Numbered from the stretch's first letter, positions 35,602 to 45,398 are shown. The stretch: 64,000 bases of DNA from Desulfobacteraceae bacterium (GCA_016744295.1 JADGEQ010000003.1:124001-188000), one strand, 5' to 3'. Notes: generated by a model not told the origin, from the letters alone. Made by a program: numbers and translations.

Positions 35602-36594
35602 ATGGAACAATCATTGAAACCAATAAAACCATTGTTAAAGGTGGAAAACTTAAAGGTGCACTTTCCCATTAAAAAGGGAATTCTATCCAGAACAGTCGGA
35701 CAGGTTCATGCGGTTGACGGTATCAGTTTCGAACTGATGCCCGGAGAAACCTTAGGCGTCGTCGGTGAATCCGGATGCGGAAAAACCACTGCCGGCATGG
35801 CTGCCATGCACCTGACACCTCCAACTGCCGGACGGGTGCTCTGGAAGGGTACGGATTTAGGGAGTATGAGTCCTGCCAGACTTCGGTCTTTGCGGGGGGA
35901 GATGCAGCTTATCTTCCAGGATCCCTATTCTTCCCTGAATCCCAGAATGACCATTGGTCAGATATTATCGGATCCCATGGATATTCACAAAAAATATACG
36001 GGAAATCTGAGAAAGGAACGGTTGGATTTTTTAATGGAAACCGTTGGGCTTTCTCCCAATTTAACCAATCGATATCCCCATGAATTTTCCGGAGGCCAGC
36101 GCCAGCGCATCGGCATTGCAAGAGCCCTGGCACTGGATCCCTCCCTTATCATCGGAGATGAGCCGGTGTCAGCTTTAGATGTTTCCATCCAGGCCCAGAT
36201 CATCAATCTGCTGGTAAAACTGAAAGCCAAGTTTGACCTCTCCTTGATCATTATTTCCCATGATCTGGCCGTGGTGGAGCATATCTGCGACCGCATCGTT
36301 GTAATGTACCTGGGTAAAATAATCGAAAGTGCAGATTATATCTCCCTTTACAAGGATCCCAAACACCCCTATACACAAACGCTTTTATCTGCCATCCCAG
36401 TCCCGGACCCCCTGCGCAAAAGAAACAGGATCATTCTGGAGGGGGATGTGCCAAGCCCCATCAATCCGCCCCCGGGGTGCAGGTTCCATACCCGCTGCCC
36501 CAAACGAATGGAAATCTGTGAACACAAAGAACCAAAAACAAGGCAATTCGGCACCGGCCATACGGCTGCCTGTCATCTATATGGGGATGCTTAA
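35602..36594 (+). CDS. dppF: Dipeptide/oligopeptide ABC transporter ATPase
   Basis: Second ATPase of the importer, 330 residues. The start at 35602, four bases after the dppD stop, is preferred to an upstream in-frame ATG that would overlap dppD. Walker A is GESGCGKTTA, Q-loop FQDPYSSLNPRM, signature FSGGQRQRIGIARAL and Walker B LIIGDEPVSALDVS. The C-terminal Cys motif CRFHTRCPKRMEICEHKEP is intact. With DppD it forms a heterodimeric motor. Confidence 0.94.
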   Translation: MEQSLKPIKPLLKVENLKVHFPIKKGILSRTVGQVHAVDGISFELMPGETLGVVGESGCGKTTAGMAAMHLTPPTAGRVLWKGTDLGSMSPARLRSLRGEMQLIFQDPYSSLNPRMTIGQILSDPMDIHKKYTGNLRKERLDFLMETVGLSPNLTNRYPHEFSGGQRQRIGIARALALDPSLIIGDEPVSALDVSIQAQIINLLVKLKAKFDLSLIIISHDLAVVEHICDRIVVMYLGKIIESADYISLYKDPKHPYTQTLLSAIPVPDPLRKRNRIILEGDVPSPINPPPGCRFHTRCPKRMEICEHKEPKTRQFGTGHTAACHLYGDA

Positions 36595-36650
36595 ATCGAG
36601 GCCCCATGACTAAGAACTGATAAATTTAATCTTTTTTAAGGAGAAACCCC

Positions 36651-38171
36651 ATGAAATTGAAATCGTTAGTTGTTTTGATGTTACTGGCCTTTCTGGCATT
36701 GCCGGCACTGGCCCTGGCAAAGGCAGAACTTGTGGTCGCTGTGGATGCACCCCCCAAGAGCATGAATCCCCACAGTTACAATTCAGATGCCAACCTTTCC
36801 TATATGTCAAATTTTTTTGACGGACTTTTGCAGAGAAATCCTTTGGACGGAAAGCTCATCCCTGCCCTGGCAACTGAATGGGAACGTGTGGACAAACTGA
36901 CCTGGAAATTCAAACTTCGCAAAGGGGTTAAATATCACAACGGCAATGTTTTTGATGCCCAGGATGTGAAGTACACCTTTGAAAGAATGAAAGATCCCAA
37001 ATTTTCCAAGTTTGTGAACATTGCCAATTCCATCGGATCCATCGAAACCCCGGACAACTACACCATCATATTTAAAACCGTGAAACCGGTGCCCTGGTTT
37101 GCAGAAACCATGCACCAGAATTTCATCGTGGACAAAGAATCCACCATGACAAGGGATTCCGGTGATTACAATACCCGAGCCATTGGAACCGGTGCCTATA
37201 AGTTTGTGGAATGGGTAAAAGGTTCCTATGTCCGAATGGAAGCCAACCCCGATTATTGGGAAGGTGCTCCCGACTATAAAACAGTGGAAATCAAACCCAT
37301 CACCGAAGGCGCAACACGGTTTGCAGCCATTGCCGCTCGCCAGGTTGATATCCTGAGCGGCGTTCCCGTTCCCATGATTGACCGGATCAAAAAAAATCCC
37401 GCCATTGAAATTGTGTCCAGACCTGCCCGTCGATGCATTTACATGGACATCGGAAATAAGAAGGGCACCCCCTATGCGGATATCCGGGTCCGCAAGGCCA
37501 TTGCCATGGCCATCAATGAAGATGAAATCATCAAAACCGTCATGCGCGGCCAGGCAACTCCTGCGGCCCAAATACCGGATATTGCAACCATCGGCTATGA
37601 CCCCTCTTTGACAAGACTGCCCTATAACCCTGAAAAAGCCCGTGCGCTTTTGAAAGAAGCCGGTTATGAGAACGGATTTGACATCACCATTGCAGGTCCC
37701 AATGACCGTTATGTTGGTGACAAACAAATTTGTGAGGCTGTTGCAAAATATCTTGCCAAAATCGGTTTAAATGTGACCCTGGATGTGAAACCCAAATCCA
37801 TTTTCTTTGATGAACTTGCCTCCTACAAACATCCCTTTTATCTGATCGGATGGTTTGACGGTTCCTATGACTATGGCCGCTCCGCCCAGATGCTGGTCCA
37901 CTCGGTGGATGCTGACAAGGGTATGGGGACCTACAACGGTACCATGTACTCCAATCCAGAGCTTGATAAACAGCTCATTGCCTCTGCCTCAATTCTGGAT
38001 CGCTCGGAACGTGAACAAGCGCTCCAGGCCGTTAATAAGAAATCCATTGAAGATGTGTCCTCTATTCCCCTGCATTACCAGCAGGATGTATATGCCATAT
38101 TAAAAGCATCCAATGTAAAGTTCACCCCCCGTCCGGACCGGTGGATCGTTGCAAAGGAAATAAAAAAATAA
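36651..38171 (+). CDS. dppA: Peptide-binding periplasmic protein (SBP family 5)
   Basis: A 506-residue secreted binding protein with a signal peptide ending near LALA-KAEL. Family 5 features include AVDAPPKSMNPHSYNSDANL near the N-terminus, LIPALATEWERVDKLTWKFKLRKGVKYHNG (written here in part: WKFKLRKGVKYHNG) and GTGAYKFVEWVKGSYVRM. AAGGAG lies 8-13 bases before the ATG. A strong hairpin between it and the permease gene would give the higher dppA transcript level usual for binding proteins. Di- or oligopeptide is the likely cargo given the peptidases downstream. Confidence 0.93.
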   Translation: MKLKSLVVLMLLAFLALPALALAKAELVVAVDAPPKSMNPHSYNSDANLSYMSNFFDGLLQRNPLDGKLIPALATEWERVDKLTWKFKLRKGVKYHNGNVFDAQDVKYTFERMKDPKFSKFVNIANSIGSIETPDNYTIIFKTVKPVPWFAETMHQNFIVDKESTMTRDSGDYNTRAIGTGAYKFVEWVKGSYVRMEANPDYWEGAPDYKTVEIKPITEGATRFAAIAARQVDILSGVPVPMIDRIKKNPAIEIVSRPARRCIYMDIGNKKGTPYADIRVRKAIAMAINEDEIIKTVMRGQATPAAQIPDIATIGYDPSLTRLPYNPEKARALLKEAGYENGFDITIAGPNDRYVGDKQICEAVAKYLAKIGLNVTLDVKPKSIFFDELASYKHPFYLIGWFDGSYDYGRSAQMLVHSVDADKGMGTYNGTMYSNPELDKQLIASASILDRSEREQALQAVNKKSIEDVSSIPLHYQQDVYAILKASNVKFTPRPDRWIVAKEIKK

Positions 38172-38184
38172 CCATTTAACGAGA

Positions 38185-38218
38185 AGGGGCAGTCTCTGTC
38201 ATTGCAGTGACTGCCCCT
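38185..38218 (+). terminator. Intra-operon attenuator hairpin after dppA
   Basis: AGGGGCAGTC (38185-38194) and GACTGCCCCT (38209-38218) are perfect 10-base arms with a 14-base loop and no following T-run. This is typical of a stabilising hairpin that protects the abundant upstream binding-protein mRNA. Confidence 0.75.
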
Positions 38219-38232
38219 GAATTGGATTTACA

Positions 38233-39198
38233 GTGGCAAGATATATTGTTCAAAGGTTAATTCAGGGCATCATGGTTCTGCTGGCAGTCTCCTTTATCTG
38301 CTTTTTGCTGTTCAGGTTTACAGGAGACCCGGTACTGACGCTGGCCGGCAAATATGCCACCCAGCAGGAACGGGAACATGTCAGAAAAGTTTATGGGTTG
38401 GACAAGCCCTTTTATGTTCAGTATGCAAAATTTCTGTCCAATGCCCTCGAGGGGGATTTCGGCAAGTCCTATATTTCCCAGGTGGATGCCCTTGATACTA
38501 TTCTGGAACGCTTTCCCGCCACCTTTGAACTGGCGCTCACCGCCATTTTGATCTCCCTTTCGGCGGGGGTGTTTTTCGGGGTGGTCGTCTCCATCAAACC
38601 CAACGGACTTGTGTCCCGGCTTATCATGGCAGGTTCTCTTGGGGGCATATCCATCCCCACCTTTCTCATGGGAATCTTGTGGGTGATGCTCTTTGCCGTC
38701 TACCTGGAATGGCTCCCCCCCTTTGGAAGAGGGGATACGGTCCAGATCGGCGGATGGCGGAGCAGTTTTTTTACCATGGACGGGCTGAAACATATTATCA
38801 TGCCTGCCCTGACCCTGTCCGGATACCAGCTGGCGGTCATCCTCAGGCTGACCCGGGCGGGGATGCGGGAGGTCCTTTCCGAAGAATATATCAAGACGGC
38901 CTGGTCAAAGGGACTTTCCCCCTTTAAGGTCATTGTCAAACATGCATTGAGAAATGTGCTCATCCCCGTTGTCACCATCGCGGGCTTGAGTTTTGGAGAA
39001 CTCATCGCCTTTTCCATTGTGACCGAGTCCATTTTCCAATGGCCGGGCATGGGCAATTTGCTGCTGGTATCCATCTTTGAAACAGATCAGCCCGTGATCG
39101 TCACCTATATCATGCTGGCGGCATTCATCATCCTTTTTATCAACATCCTTGTGGACCTGCTCTATGCATGGCTCAACCCAAAAATTCAATATGACTAG
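38233..39198 (+). CDS. dppB: Dipeptide ABC transporter permease
   Basis: A 321-residue inner-membrane permease with six helices (first about 9-30). It shows the OppB-type coupling segment EYIKTAWSKGLSPFKVIVKHALRN and the motif TRAGMREVL. The start is GTG at 38233; only a weak GGA lies upstream, and the attenuator hairpin ends 15 bases before. The gene reads directly into dppC. Confidence 0.94.
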   Translation: MARYIVQRLIQGIMVLLAVSFICFLLFRFTGDPVLTLAGKYATQQEREHVRKVYGLDKPFYVQYAKFLSNALEGDFGKSYISQVDALDTILERFPATFELALTAILISLSAGVFFGVVVSIKPNGLVSRLIMAGSLGGISIPTFLMGILWVMLFAVYLEWLPPFGRGDTVQIGGWRSSFFTMDGLKHIIMPALTLSGYQLAVILRLTRAGMREVLSEEYIKTAWSKGLSPFKVIVKHALRNVLIPVVTIAGLSFGELIAFSIVTESIFQWPGMGNLLLVSIFETDQPVIVTYIMLAAFIILFINILVDLLYAWLNPKIQYD

Positions 39199-39205
39199 GG
39201 GTATC

Positions 39206-40093
39206 ATGATCTCTTCATTTAAAAATTCAAAACATATGAACAGCTTTCTTAGGGACCCCTCTGCCATTATCGGTGCTGCACTCCTGATTCTGTTCATTTT
39301 TTGCGCCGTGTTTGCCCCCATGCTGGCCCCCATGGATCCCTATGATTTAAAAAACATCGACCTTGCAAATTTTTTGTTTACCCCGGCCTGGATGGATGGC
39401 GGCAGTTGGCAATTCCCCCTGGGCACCGATGACCAGGGAAGGGGCATTTTGTCCACCATGCTTTACGGATTGAGAACATCCCTTTTGGTGGGGTTTTCCG
39501 CGGTGGCCATTTCAAGCACCATCGGGATTGTCATGGGGTTGCTGGGGGGATATTATGGCGGCATCTTTGATTCTATAATCATGCGCGTCGCAGATACGGT
39601 ATTCTCTTTTTCCACCACCCTTCTGGCCATATTGCTGCTGGGGGTGTTTGAAAGCCGGAATATCTGGACAGTGGTGTTTGCCATCTGCATTGCAGGGTGG
39701 GTAAAATATGCCCGCACCATCCGGGGCAGCGTCCTTGAAGTCAAGGAAAATGCCTATATCACGGCGGCAAAGGCCTCCGGAGCAAAGGATTTCAGAATTT
39801 TGTTCAAACATATTCTCCCCAATGCCATGCCCCCCATCCTGGTGCTCATGGCCGTGGACATGGCGGTTGTGATCATGCTGGAAGCCACCTTGAGTTTTCT
39901 GGGCGTGGGCACCCCCATTACCGAACCCTCCCTGGGGATGATGATCGCCATAGGCAAAAATTATGTCTATGCCGGCATGTGGTGGATGGTTCTCTTTCCC
40001 GGCACAACCCTTGTCCTGCTGGTGGTGGCCATTAACCTTTTTTCCGACTGGTTCAGGGATGAAATGAATCCCAAGCTGGCCCGCCAGAGTTGA
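39206..40093 (+). CDS. dppC: Dipeptide ABC transporter permease
   Basis: Second permease, about 295 residues with six helices. It has an N-terminal cytoplasmic tail with FLRDPSAIIGAALLILF, the coupling motif AYITAAKASGAKDFRILFKHILPN (split: YITAAKASGAKD, RILFKHILPN) and PLGTDDQGRGILSTMLYGLRTS as in DppC/OppC. The start at 39206 is chosen for AGGGG six bases upstream; an ATG at 39191 that overlaps the dppB stop is an alternative. Confidence 0.92.
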   Translation: MISSFKNSKHMNSFLRDPSAIIGAALLILFIFCAVFAPMLAPMDPYDLKNIDLANFLFTPAWMDGGSWQFPLGTDDQGRGILSTMLYGLRTSLLVGFSAVAISSTIGIVMGLLGGYYGGIFDSIIMRVADTVFSFSTTLLAILLLGVFESRNIWTVVFAICIAGWVKYARTIRGSVLEVKENAYITAAKASGAKDFRILFKHILPNAMPPILVLMAVDMAVVIMLEATLSFLGVGTPITEPSLGMMIAIGKNYVYAGMWWMVLFPGTTLVLLVVAINLFSDWFRDEMNPKLARQS

Positions 40094-40136
40094 TTTAATA
40101 AGTTGATTTAATAATATTATGATCTAGGATTTCATT

Positions 40137-41321
40137 ATGTTTAAACATACAGATCTTTTTTTAAAAGATTTTCAAACCATTGTAAATATTGATTCAAGCT
40201 CGGACCATCTGCCGGGAATCGAAAAAGTGGCCCGGTTTTTCCAGAAACGGTTTTCAGCCATTGGTCTTGCGGCTGATGTTCTTTTTCAGGGAAATGCAAA
40301 GGTTCCCTGCCTCCAGGCTGTTTCCGACCATGGTCATGGAACAACCGGAAATAAAGATAGCGCCAAGAATGGCAGGGAAGATGCGGCTGTCTATGATCTC
40401 ATGTTTATGGGACATATGGACACAGTATTTCCCTTTGGAGAGGTTGAAAAACGCCAATTTTCCATCCAGGGGGACAAGGCCTTTGGCCCGGGTGTCTGTG
40501 ACATGAAAGGAGGGCTTCTTGTGGCGCTCCATGTGTTGGAAACCCTTGAACGAGAAGGTGCTCTGGAAAAACTGTCCGTCTGCGTCGCCTTTAACGGGGA
40601 TGAGGAAACCGGCTCCACAAATTCAAAAGAATGGATCCGGTCCACAGCCAAAAAAAGCCGCAATGTATTTGTTTTTGAACCCTGCAGGCCCGGTTACCGG
40701 ATGGTGTCCCAGAGAAAGGGCGGGGGGTGGTTCCATGTAACCGCCACGGGCAAAGAGGCCCACGCAGGTGCTGATCCGGACAAGGGGATCAATGCTGTGG
40801 TGGAACTGGCAAATCAGATTGTTGCCATTGACAAACTCAATGATCCGGATAGGGGGACCTCGGCCCAGGTCACGGTTGTCAACGGCGGAGACAAGGTCAA
40901 CATTATTCCCAACCAGGCTGTGGCAGCTGTTGATGTCCGGATTGCACAACTTGGTGAAAAAGAAAAGGTTGAAAGATTTTTCAACACCCTTTGTGACAAC
41001 ACGATATTGCCCAGGGCTAAGATTTCGGTTCAGGGCCAGATTGACAGGCCCCCCATGGAAACCACCCAAAAAAGTCTGGCGCTTCTGGATTTGATCATCG
41101 ATGAGGGTAAAAAAATCGGGATCGACGTTACCTCCATTGCCACAGGCGGATGTTCAGACGGAAATTTTACCGCTGCCCTTGGAACCCCCACCATTGACGG
41201 AATGGGAATTGTGGGGGCAAACTCCCACAGGCAGGATGAGTATGTGGAATTGTCCAGCATCCCGGTCATGGTAACGCTTATCTCCAATGTGTGCAAATCC
41301 TTGATTTCAGGTAAATCATGA
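40137..41321 (+). CDS. M20-family metallopeptidase (carboxypeptidase G2-like)
   Basis: A 394-residue zinc exopeptidase or deacylase. Metal and catalytic motifs: GHMDTVFP (His, catalytic Asp), GPGVCDMKGG (bridging Asp), NGDEETGS (catalytic Glu, metal Glu) and a later SHRQDE-like His (GANSHRQDEYVE). A dimerisation domain lies between (KGGGWFHVTATGKEAHAGADPDKG in part). The family cleaves C-terminal Glu or N-acyl amino acids. There is no signal peptide, so it acts in the cytoplasm on imported peptides. Its stop overlaps the isoaspartyl dipeptidase start by ATGA. Confidence 0.9.
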   Translation: MFKHTDLFLKDFQTIVNIDSSSDHLPGIEKVARFFQKRFSAIGLAADVLFQGNAKVPCLQAVSDHGHGTTGNKDSAKNGREDAAVYDLMFMGHMDTVFPFGEVEKRQFSIQGDKAFGPGVCDMKGGLLVALHVLETLEREGALEKLSVCVAFNGDEETGSTNSKEWIRSTAKKSRNVFVFEPCRPGYRMVSQRKGGGWFHVTATGKEAHAGADPDKGINAVVELANQIVAIDKLNDPDRGTSAQVTVVNGGDKVNIIPNQAVAAVDVRIAQLGEKEKVERFFNTLCDNTILPRAKISVQGQIDRPPMETTQKSLALLDLIIDEGKKIGIDVTSIATGGCSDGNFTAALGTPTIDGMGIVGANSHRQDEYVELSSIPVMVTLISNVCKSLISGKS

Positions 41322-42490
41322 TATTAATTTGTGGAGGAAAGGTCTTTAGTCCCAGGGATCTTGGAAAATCCGACGTTCTGATCGGGGGCAACCGAATCCT
41401 GGCCATTGAGAAAAACATCAACCCCAAAATGCTGCCCGGGGATGTGAGGGTTATTGATGCCCGGGGCACCTCTGTTGTTCCCGGCTTTATTGACGGGCAC
41501 CAGCATTTTACCGGGGGAGGCGGCGAGGGCGGATTCCAGACCAAAGCACCTGAAATGCAGTTTTCCACAAATATTGCCAACGGTGTCACCACCGCCGTGG
41601 GCCTGCTGGGAACAGATTCCCTGACAAGATCCGTTGAAAATCTCTATGCCAAGACCCAGGCCTTTAACGCAGAAGGGATGACAGCCTTCATGCTCACAGG
41701 GTCCTATTGGCTCCCCTCCCCCACCATCTGCGGTTCCCTGGGAAGGGATATGGTTTATCTGTCCCCTGTCATCGGGGTCAAGCTTTCCATGGCCGACCAG
41801 AGGGGGCCTGTTTTTGATGAAAAACAATTGGCTGTTCTGGCCTCGGAAATGAGGGCGGCAGCAATGATTTCCAATAAGCCCGGGATCATAACCGTCCATA
41901 TGGGGATGGAGTCTGACAGCATGGATCTGCTGTTCGGGGCGGTGGATAAATACGGTATCCGTCCGAATATTTTTATCCCGACCCATGTGAACCGGAAAAA
42001 TGCCAAACTCAGGGATCAGTCCCTGGAATTGGCAGCAAGGGGTGCTGTCATTGATGCCACCTGTGCCAATGCATTGCCGGATAAAAATAGTCAGATCGAT
42101 TCAGCTGCCGAGTTTGCCTGGTTGGCCCACAAGAACGATCTGTTTGACCAGGTCAGCTTCAGCTCAGATGCGGGCGGGTCTTTGCCCAAATGGAATGCAG
42201 ACAGAAGCAAAGTCTTAGGCATGGGCATCGGAACCCCTGAATCCCTCCTCTTTGAGCTGAAACAATTGGTCAATGTAAAAGGTATGCCCCTTGCCCGGGC
42301 ATTGCAGCCCCTGACCACAACCCCGGCAAAAATCTACGGGTTGGAAGGGCAAAAAGGGAAAATATCCGTTGGTGCCCACGCAGATATACTGATTCTGGAT
42401 GCTGATACCCTTGAGATCAGAGATGTGATGGCAAAGGGCCGGATCATGATGCGTAACCGGGTGATTGAGCAAAAAGGGTATTTTGAATAA
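41318..42490 (+). CDS. iadA: Isoaspartyl dipeptidase
   Basis: Binuclear zinc amidohydrolase of 390 residues that hydrolyses beta-aspartyl dipeptides from damaged proteins. All expected ligands are visible: HQH in GFIDGHQHF, Glu in the GEGG loop that follows, the carbamylated Lys in VIGVKLSM, His in TVHMG, His in IPTHVNR and Asp in SFSSDAGG. The composite N/C-terminal beta domain (VDARGTSVVPGF-like start and KGKISVGAHADILILDAD end) is intact. It is translationally coupled to the M20 peptidase. Confidence 0.93.
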   Translation: MILICGGKVFSPRDLGKSDVLIGGNRILAIEKNINPKMLPGDVRVIDARGTSVVPGFIDGHQHFTGGGGEGGFQTKAPEMQFSTNIANGVTTAVGLLGTDSLTRSVENLYAKTQAFNAEGMTAFMLTGSYWLPSPTICGSLGRDMVYLSPVIGVKLSMADQRGPVFDEKQLAVLASEMRAAAMISNKPGIITVHMGMESDSMDLLFGAVDKYGIRPNIFIPTHVNRKNAKLRDQSLELAARGAVIDATCANALPDKNSQIDSAAEFAWLAHKNDLFDQVSFSSDAGGSLPKWNADRSKVLGMGIGTPESLLFELKQLVNVKGMPLARALQPLTTTPAKIYGLEGQKGKISVGAHADILILDADTLEIRDVMAKGRIMMRNRVIEQKGYFE

Positions 42491-42498
42491 TCAAGATA

Positions 42499-43410
42499 AT
42501 GAAAAAAAAGACGCTGGAAAAAACTATGCCAAAGAGAAATATGCCTGAGAAAAATACGATTGTCTATTTTAACGGAAAATTCATGGACAAGGAAAAGGTC
42601 TGTATTTCCCCGGATGACCGGGGGTTTTTGTTTGCAGACGGCCTCTATGAGGTCATCAGAAGCTATAGGGGGACTCTTTTCAGAGCCAAGGAACATCTGA
42701 ACCGGATGGGCTACGGCGCAACCCATTTGAAGCTGGGAACAACCGATTTTTCAGAGCTGGAAGAAATCGCCAGGGCGCTTCTTATAAAAAACAACCTTGA
42801 ATCCGAAGATGCCACCCTCTATTTCCAGGTGACAAGGGGAGCTGCCAAACGGTCCCACCCCTTTCCCCAGCCTGCCCCGGCTCCGACAATCTATGCAGTT
42901 GCCTCCAAATTTGATCCTGACCCTGCCGACAAAAAAAGACAAAATGGAATTCACATCATCACCACTGCCGACACCCGGTGGGCCAGGTGCGACATGAAAA
43001 CCACCGCACTGACCCCCAATATCCTGGCCAACCAGGAAGCGGTTGAACAGGGTGCCCAGGAAGCCATCTTTATTCGGGATGGGGTCATGCTGGAAGGCAG
43101 TCATTCCAATTTCATGGCCGTATTTGACAATGTTCTGGTCACAGCTCCCTTGTCCAATTATATTCTGGGGGGCATCACCAGAAAATTTATTCTGGAACTT
43201 TGCCAACAGGAAAACATACGGGTTGAAGAGCGGCCCATATTTGAAAAAGATATCCATCTGGCAACCGAGATGATGATCGTGGGAACAACCACCGAGGTCA
43301 CGGGAATCGTTGGAATGAATGACATTCTTTTCCGGGAGGGCAAGCCAGGACCATTTGCCCGAAAACTTCAGGCAGCTTACGTCCATGCCATCGAAAGCTT
43401 AAAAAGTTAG
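42499..43410 (+). CDS. Class IV aminotransferase (D-amino-acid aminotransferase-like)
   Basis: Fold-type IV PLP enzyme, 303 residues as drawn. Family proteins normally begin at IVYFNGKFMDKEKV, so ATG codons at 42526 or 42541 may be the real start. Landmarks are SPDDRGFLFADGLYEVIRSY, the Schiff-base Lys in DMKTTALTPNILANQEA, the Glu of MLEGSHSNFMAVF and the C-terminal GTTTEVTGIV. The YEVIRSYRG pattern favours D-alanine/D-amino-acid specificity over branched-chain, although aminodeoxychorismate lyases are relatives. It ends the peptide operon and would feed released amino acids into 2-oxo acids. Confidence 0.85.
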   Translation: MKKKTLEKTMPKRNMPEKNTIVYFNGKFMDKEKVCISPDDRGFLFADGLYEVIRSYRGTLFRAKEHLNRMGYGATHLKLGTTDFSELEEIARALLIKNNLESEDATLYFQVTRGAAKRSHPFPQPAPAPTIYAVASKFDPDPADKKRQNGIHIITTADTRWARCDMKTTALTPNILANQEAVEQGAQEAIFIRDGVMLEGSHSNFMAVFDNVLVTAPLSNYILGGITRKFILELCQQENIRVEERPIFEKDIHLATEMMIVGTTTEVTGIVGMNDILFREGKPGPFARKLQAAYVHAIESLKS

Positions 43411-43457
43411 CCACTGCAGACCCTCACCCCCGGGCATCCATCAAAGAATACCTATTT

Positions 43458-44273
43458 TTAAGAAGCAAAGAATCCACTTTCATGAAATATTACCCCTTTG
43501 TCCATGAGGATAAAAATGATAAATGTCTTGATCGTCTCTGTAAATTTATTCTCATCCACATATAAAAAAAGAGGTCGCCTTATAGGATGATTCTCCCTCC
43601 AATTTTCCTTGTTTCCAATGTCAACGCCATCGACCCTAAGGATTTTGATCTCTGAATTGATAAAACTGTTACTGATGTAGCCGATGGCATTTTCATTTTC
43701 TGCAATGTATGCCAGTACAGAGCTGTTGGAAACCAATGTTTTACCTGTCGGTTTGTTTTCAGGCGCAATTATCCGATTCCAGATGCCGGATGTCCCGGAG
43801 TTGCTGTTTCGCTGAGCAACCTCAATCAAGGTGTCTTTTCCCCCCAGTTCCGACCAGTTTCGGATGTTTCCCCCATAAATATCCTTTAGTTGATCAAAGG
43901 AAATATTGGATACGCTATTCCTCGGATTTATAATCGGCACGATAAGATCAACCCCCAGCAGGAAAGATTTAATTTTGATTCCCTTCTTTTCCGCAGTAAG
44001 ATGATGGCTTGGCAGCAAATCCGATGACGACATGACGATATCACATGATCCGGCAAGAAGAGCGGTTATCCCGCCGAAGGATCCAGGGGCTGTGATGGTA
44101 ATCTCCAGGTTTTTTTGTGTCTTAAACTGAGCCACCATTTTTTTCATAAATGGCTCAATGGTTGTTGAACCACTTATGCGGATTGCGTCTGCACTGTTTT
44201 CAGAACAAGAGGAAAACAGAAAAAAAACGAGCATCGCCATGCAGATGGCTGAAAAACCGATTGTTTTATTCAT
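43458..44273 (-). CDS. PstS-like substrate-binding lipoprotein, orphan
   Basis: A 271-residue exported lipoprotein; the signal ends in the lipobox LFSSC (C23). ISGSTTIEPFMKKM and APGSFGGITALLAGSCDIVMSS correspond to the phosphate-binding loops of PstS (SGSTT and the TGSGxGI-like loop). NSNSGTSGIWNRII is the SGT loop. No pstC, pstA, pstB or phoU is adjacent, so it may be a specialised phosphate (or sulfate/oxyanion) scavenger or a sensory protein. The tail is shorter than in PstS. Confidence 0.82.
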   Translation of the reverse strand: MNKTIGFSAICMAMLVFFLFSSCSENSADAIRISGSTTIEPFMKKMVAQFKTQKNLEITITAPGSFGGITALLAGSCDIVMSSSDLLPSHHLTAEKKGIKIKSFLLGVDLIVPIINPRNSVSNISFDQLKDIYGGNIRNWSELGGKDTLIEVAQRNSNSGTSGIWNRIIAPENKPTGKTLVSNSSVLAYIAENENAIGYISNSFINSEIKILRVDGVDIGNKENWRENHPIRRPLFLYVDENKFTETIKTFIIFILMDKGVIFHESGFFAS

Positions 44274-44477
44274 AATATCTCCTGGTTAGCATTTAACCAT
44301 TTTCTATGAAAGAACATTTCATTGTTTGTTGTGCCCGCCAGGGCATGGATGTTATGAAAGGATAAACAATCTTTGTTAGATTTTTATTAGAAAAGGGTTA
44401 GTTCTTTGAGGACAAATATGCCGCAATCCTCTAAACTTACAGCGGGTTAATTCGGTAGCGGTCAATTCAACCGGGTA

Positions 44478-45398
44478 CTAGGGCAAATCCATTTTGCCTA
44501 GGACCAAGGAAAGTTTTTCAACGGTTCTGTTAAATTCAATGTCAAATCCATGTTTTTCCGCATTGGTAAAATTTTTAAAATCAAGCAGATCAAGATCCTT
44601 TACCAAATTCAACAAATTCAGCAAATATCTTTCAGCAAGGGACTTACAGGCCGAAACTCTGGCTTCTGCGCTTGTATCGGTCTTATCTGTCCCGGGCAAT
44701 GCACTTAAGCCTTTTGGGTCCTTTTTGAAACGAAGGCATAACACCTCGTATAAAAGCAAAAACAGGGCATCCACCCGATTCATTTTGACCAGTGTGGGAC
44801 TATGGAAAAAAGAATGGTTTTTATCCACGCTTACTGCCTTACCAACAGATGCGACCCTTTCAAACCAGCCCAGGGTATAGGCCAGATAGTCTTTATATTG
44901 CCATTTATATTTTTCCCAGGCATGGGCCCGGACAACTTTTGTTAGTTCCATGATACAGATATCCTGGGTATCATAGTCAAATTTTCCCAAAAAAGCGCCT
45001 GACTGAAACATGTCCACACCCAGCCTGTGGGCATGTTCTGAAATTTCTGCACAGAGAAGTCGGTTTTCTTTGCCGGGCCGCAGGATGAGAATTTTATAGG
45101 AGGGATTCCCTTTGTCAATGCGGATCAGTTCCTGGACGGAATCCGGCGGAAGAATCAGGTTGGCAACGGACGGGGGTAAAAAGGCGGCCAAAAGACCGGG
45201 GCTTAAATCCACCCGTTCCAAGGCAGAATTGAAGATGGAAATCTCCTCTTCTTCGAGGGGGCGGACCGGCGTTAGCCGTCCCTTTTCCAGAACCGGTAAA
45301 AACAATTCTATAATATTTTCAAGGCCAGCCTGCCAACGGGCACTTCTCGGGTCTTTCTTTTCATCAATCCATTGACTTGCTTTTTCCAGCTGGTCCAT
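44478..45398 (-). CDS. Unknown 306-residue protein
   Basis: Not recognised. It is soluble and rich in helix, with no signal peptide. An N-terminal half contains LTPVRPLEEEEISIFNSALE and ILILRPGKENRLLCAEISEHA; the C-terminal half is largely helical with RYLLNLLNLVKDLDLLDFKNF. Conserved-looking aromatic clusters (WEKYKWQYKDYLAYTLGWFE) occur in the middle. AGGGAGTTAGGTTA precedes the ATG. It is monocistronic, with a perfect inverted repeat 38 bases upstream. Confidence 0.7.
   Translation of the reverse strand: MDQLEKASQWIDEKKDPRSARWQAGLENIIELFLPVLEKGRLTPVRPLEEEEISIFNSALERVDLSPGLLAAFLPPSVANLILPPDSVQELIRIDKGNPSYKILILRPGKENRLLCAEISEHAHRLGVDMFQSGAFLGKFDYDTQDICIMELTKVVRAHAWEKYKWQYKDYLAYTLGWFERVASVGKAVSVDKNHSFFHSPTLVKMNRVDALFLLLYEVLCLRFKKDPKGLSALPGTDKTDTSAEARVSACKSLAERYLLNLLNLVKDLDLLDFKNFTNAEKHGFDIEFNRTVEKLSLVLGKMDLP

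Noticed and set aside
36807..37727. 306-codon open frame on the minus strand inside dppA
   Set aside because: The plus strand codes for a full, well-conserved family 5 binding protein; the antisense frame has Gly/Phe/His-rich, non-protein-like composition and no ribosome site.
43458..44273. Phosphate (Pst) transport operon
   Set aside because: Only a PstS-like lipoprotein is present; no pstCAB or phoU gene lies on either side.
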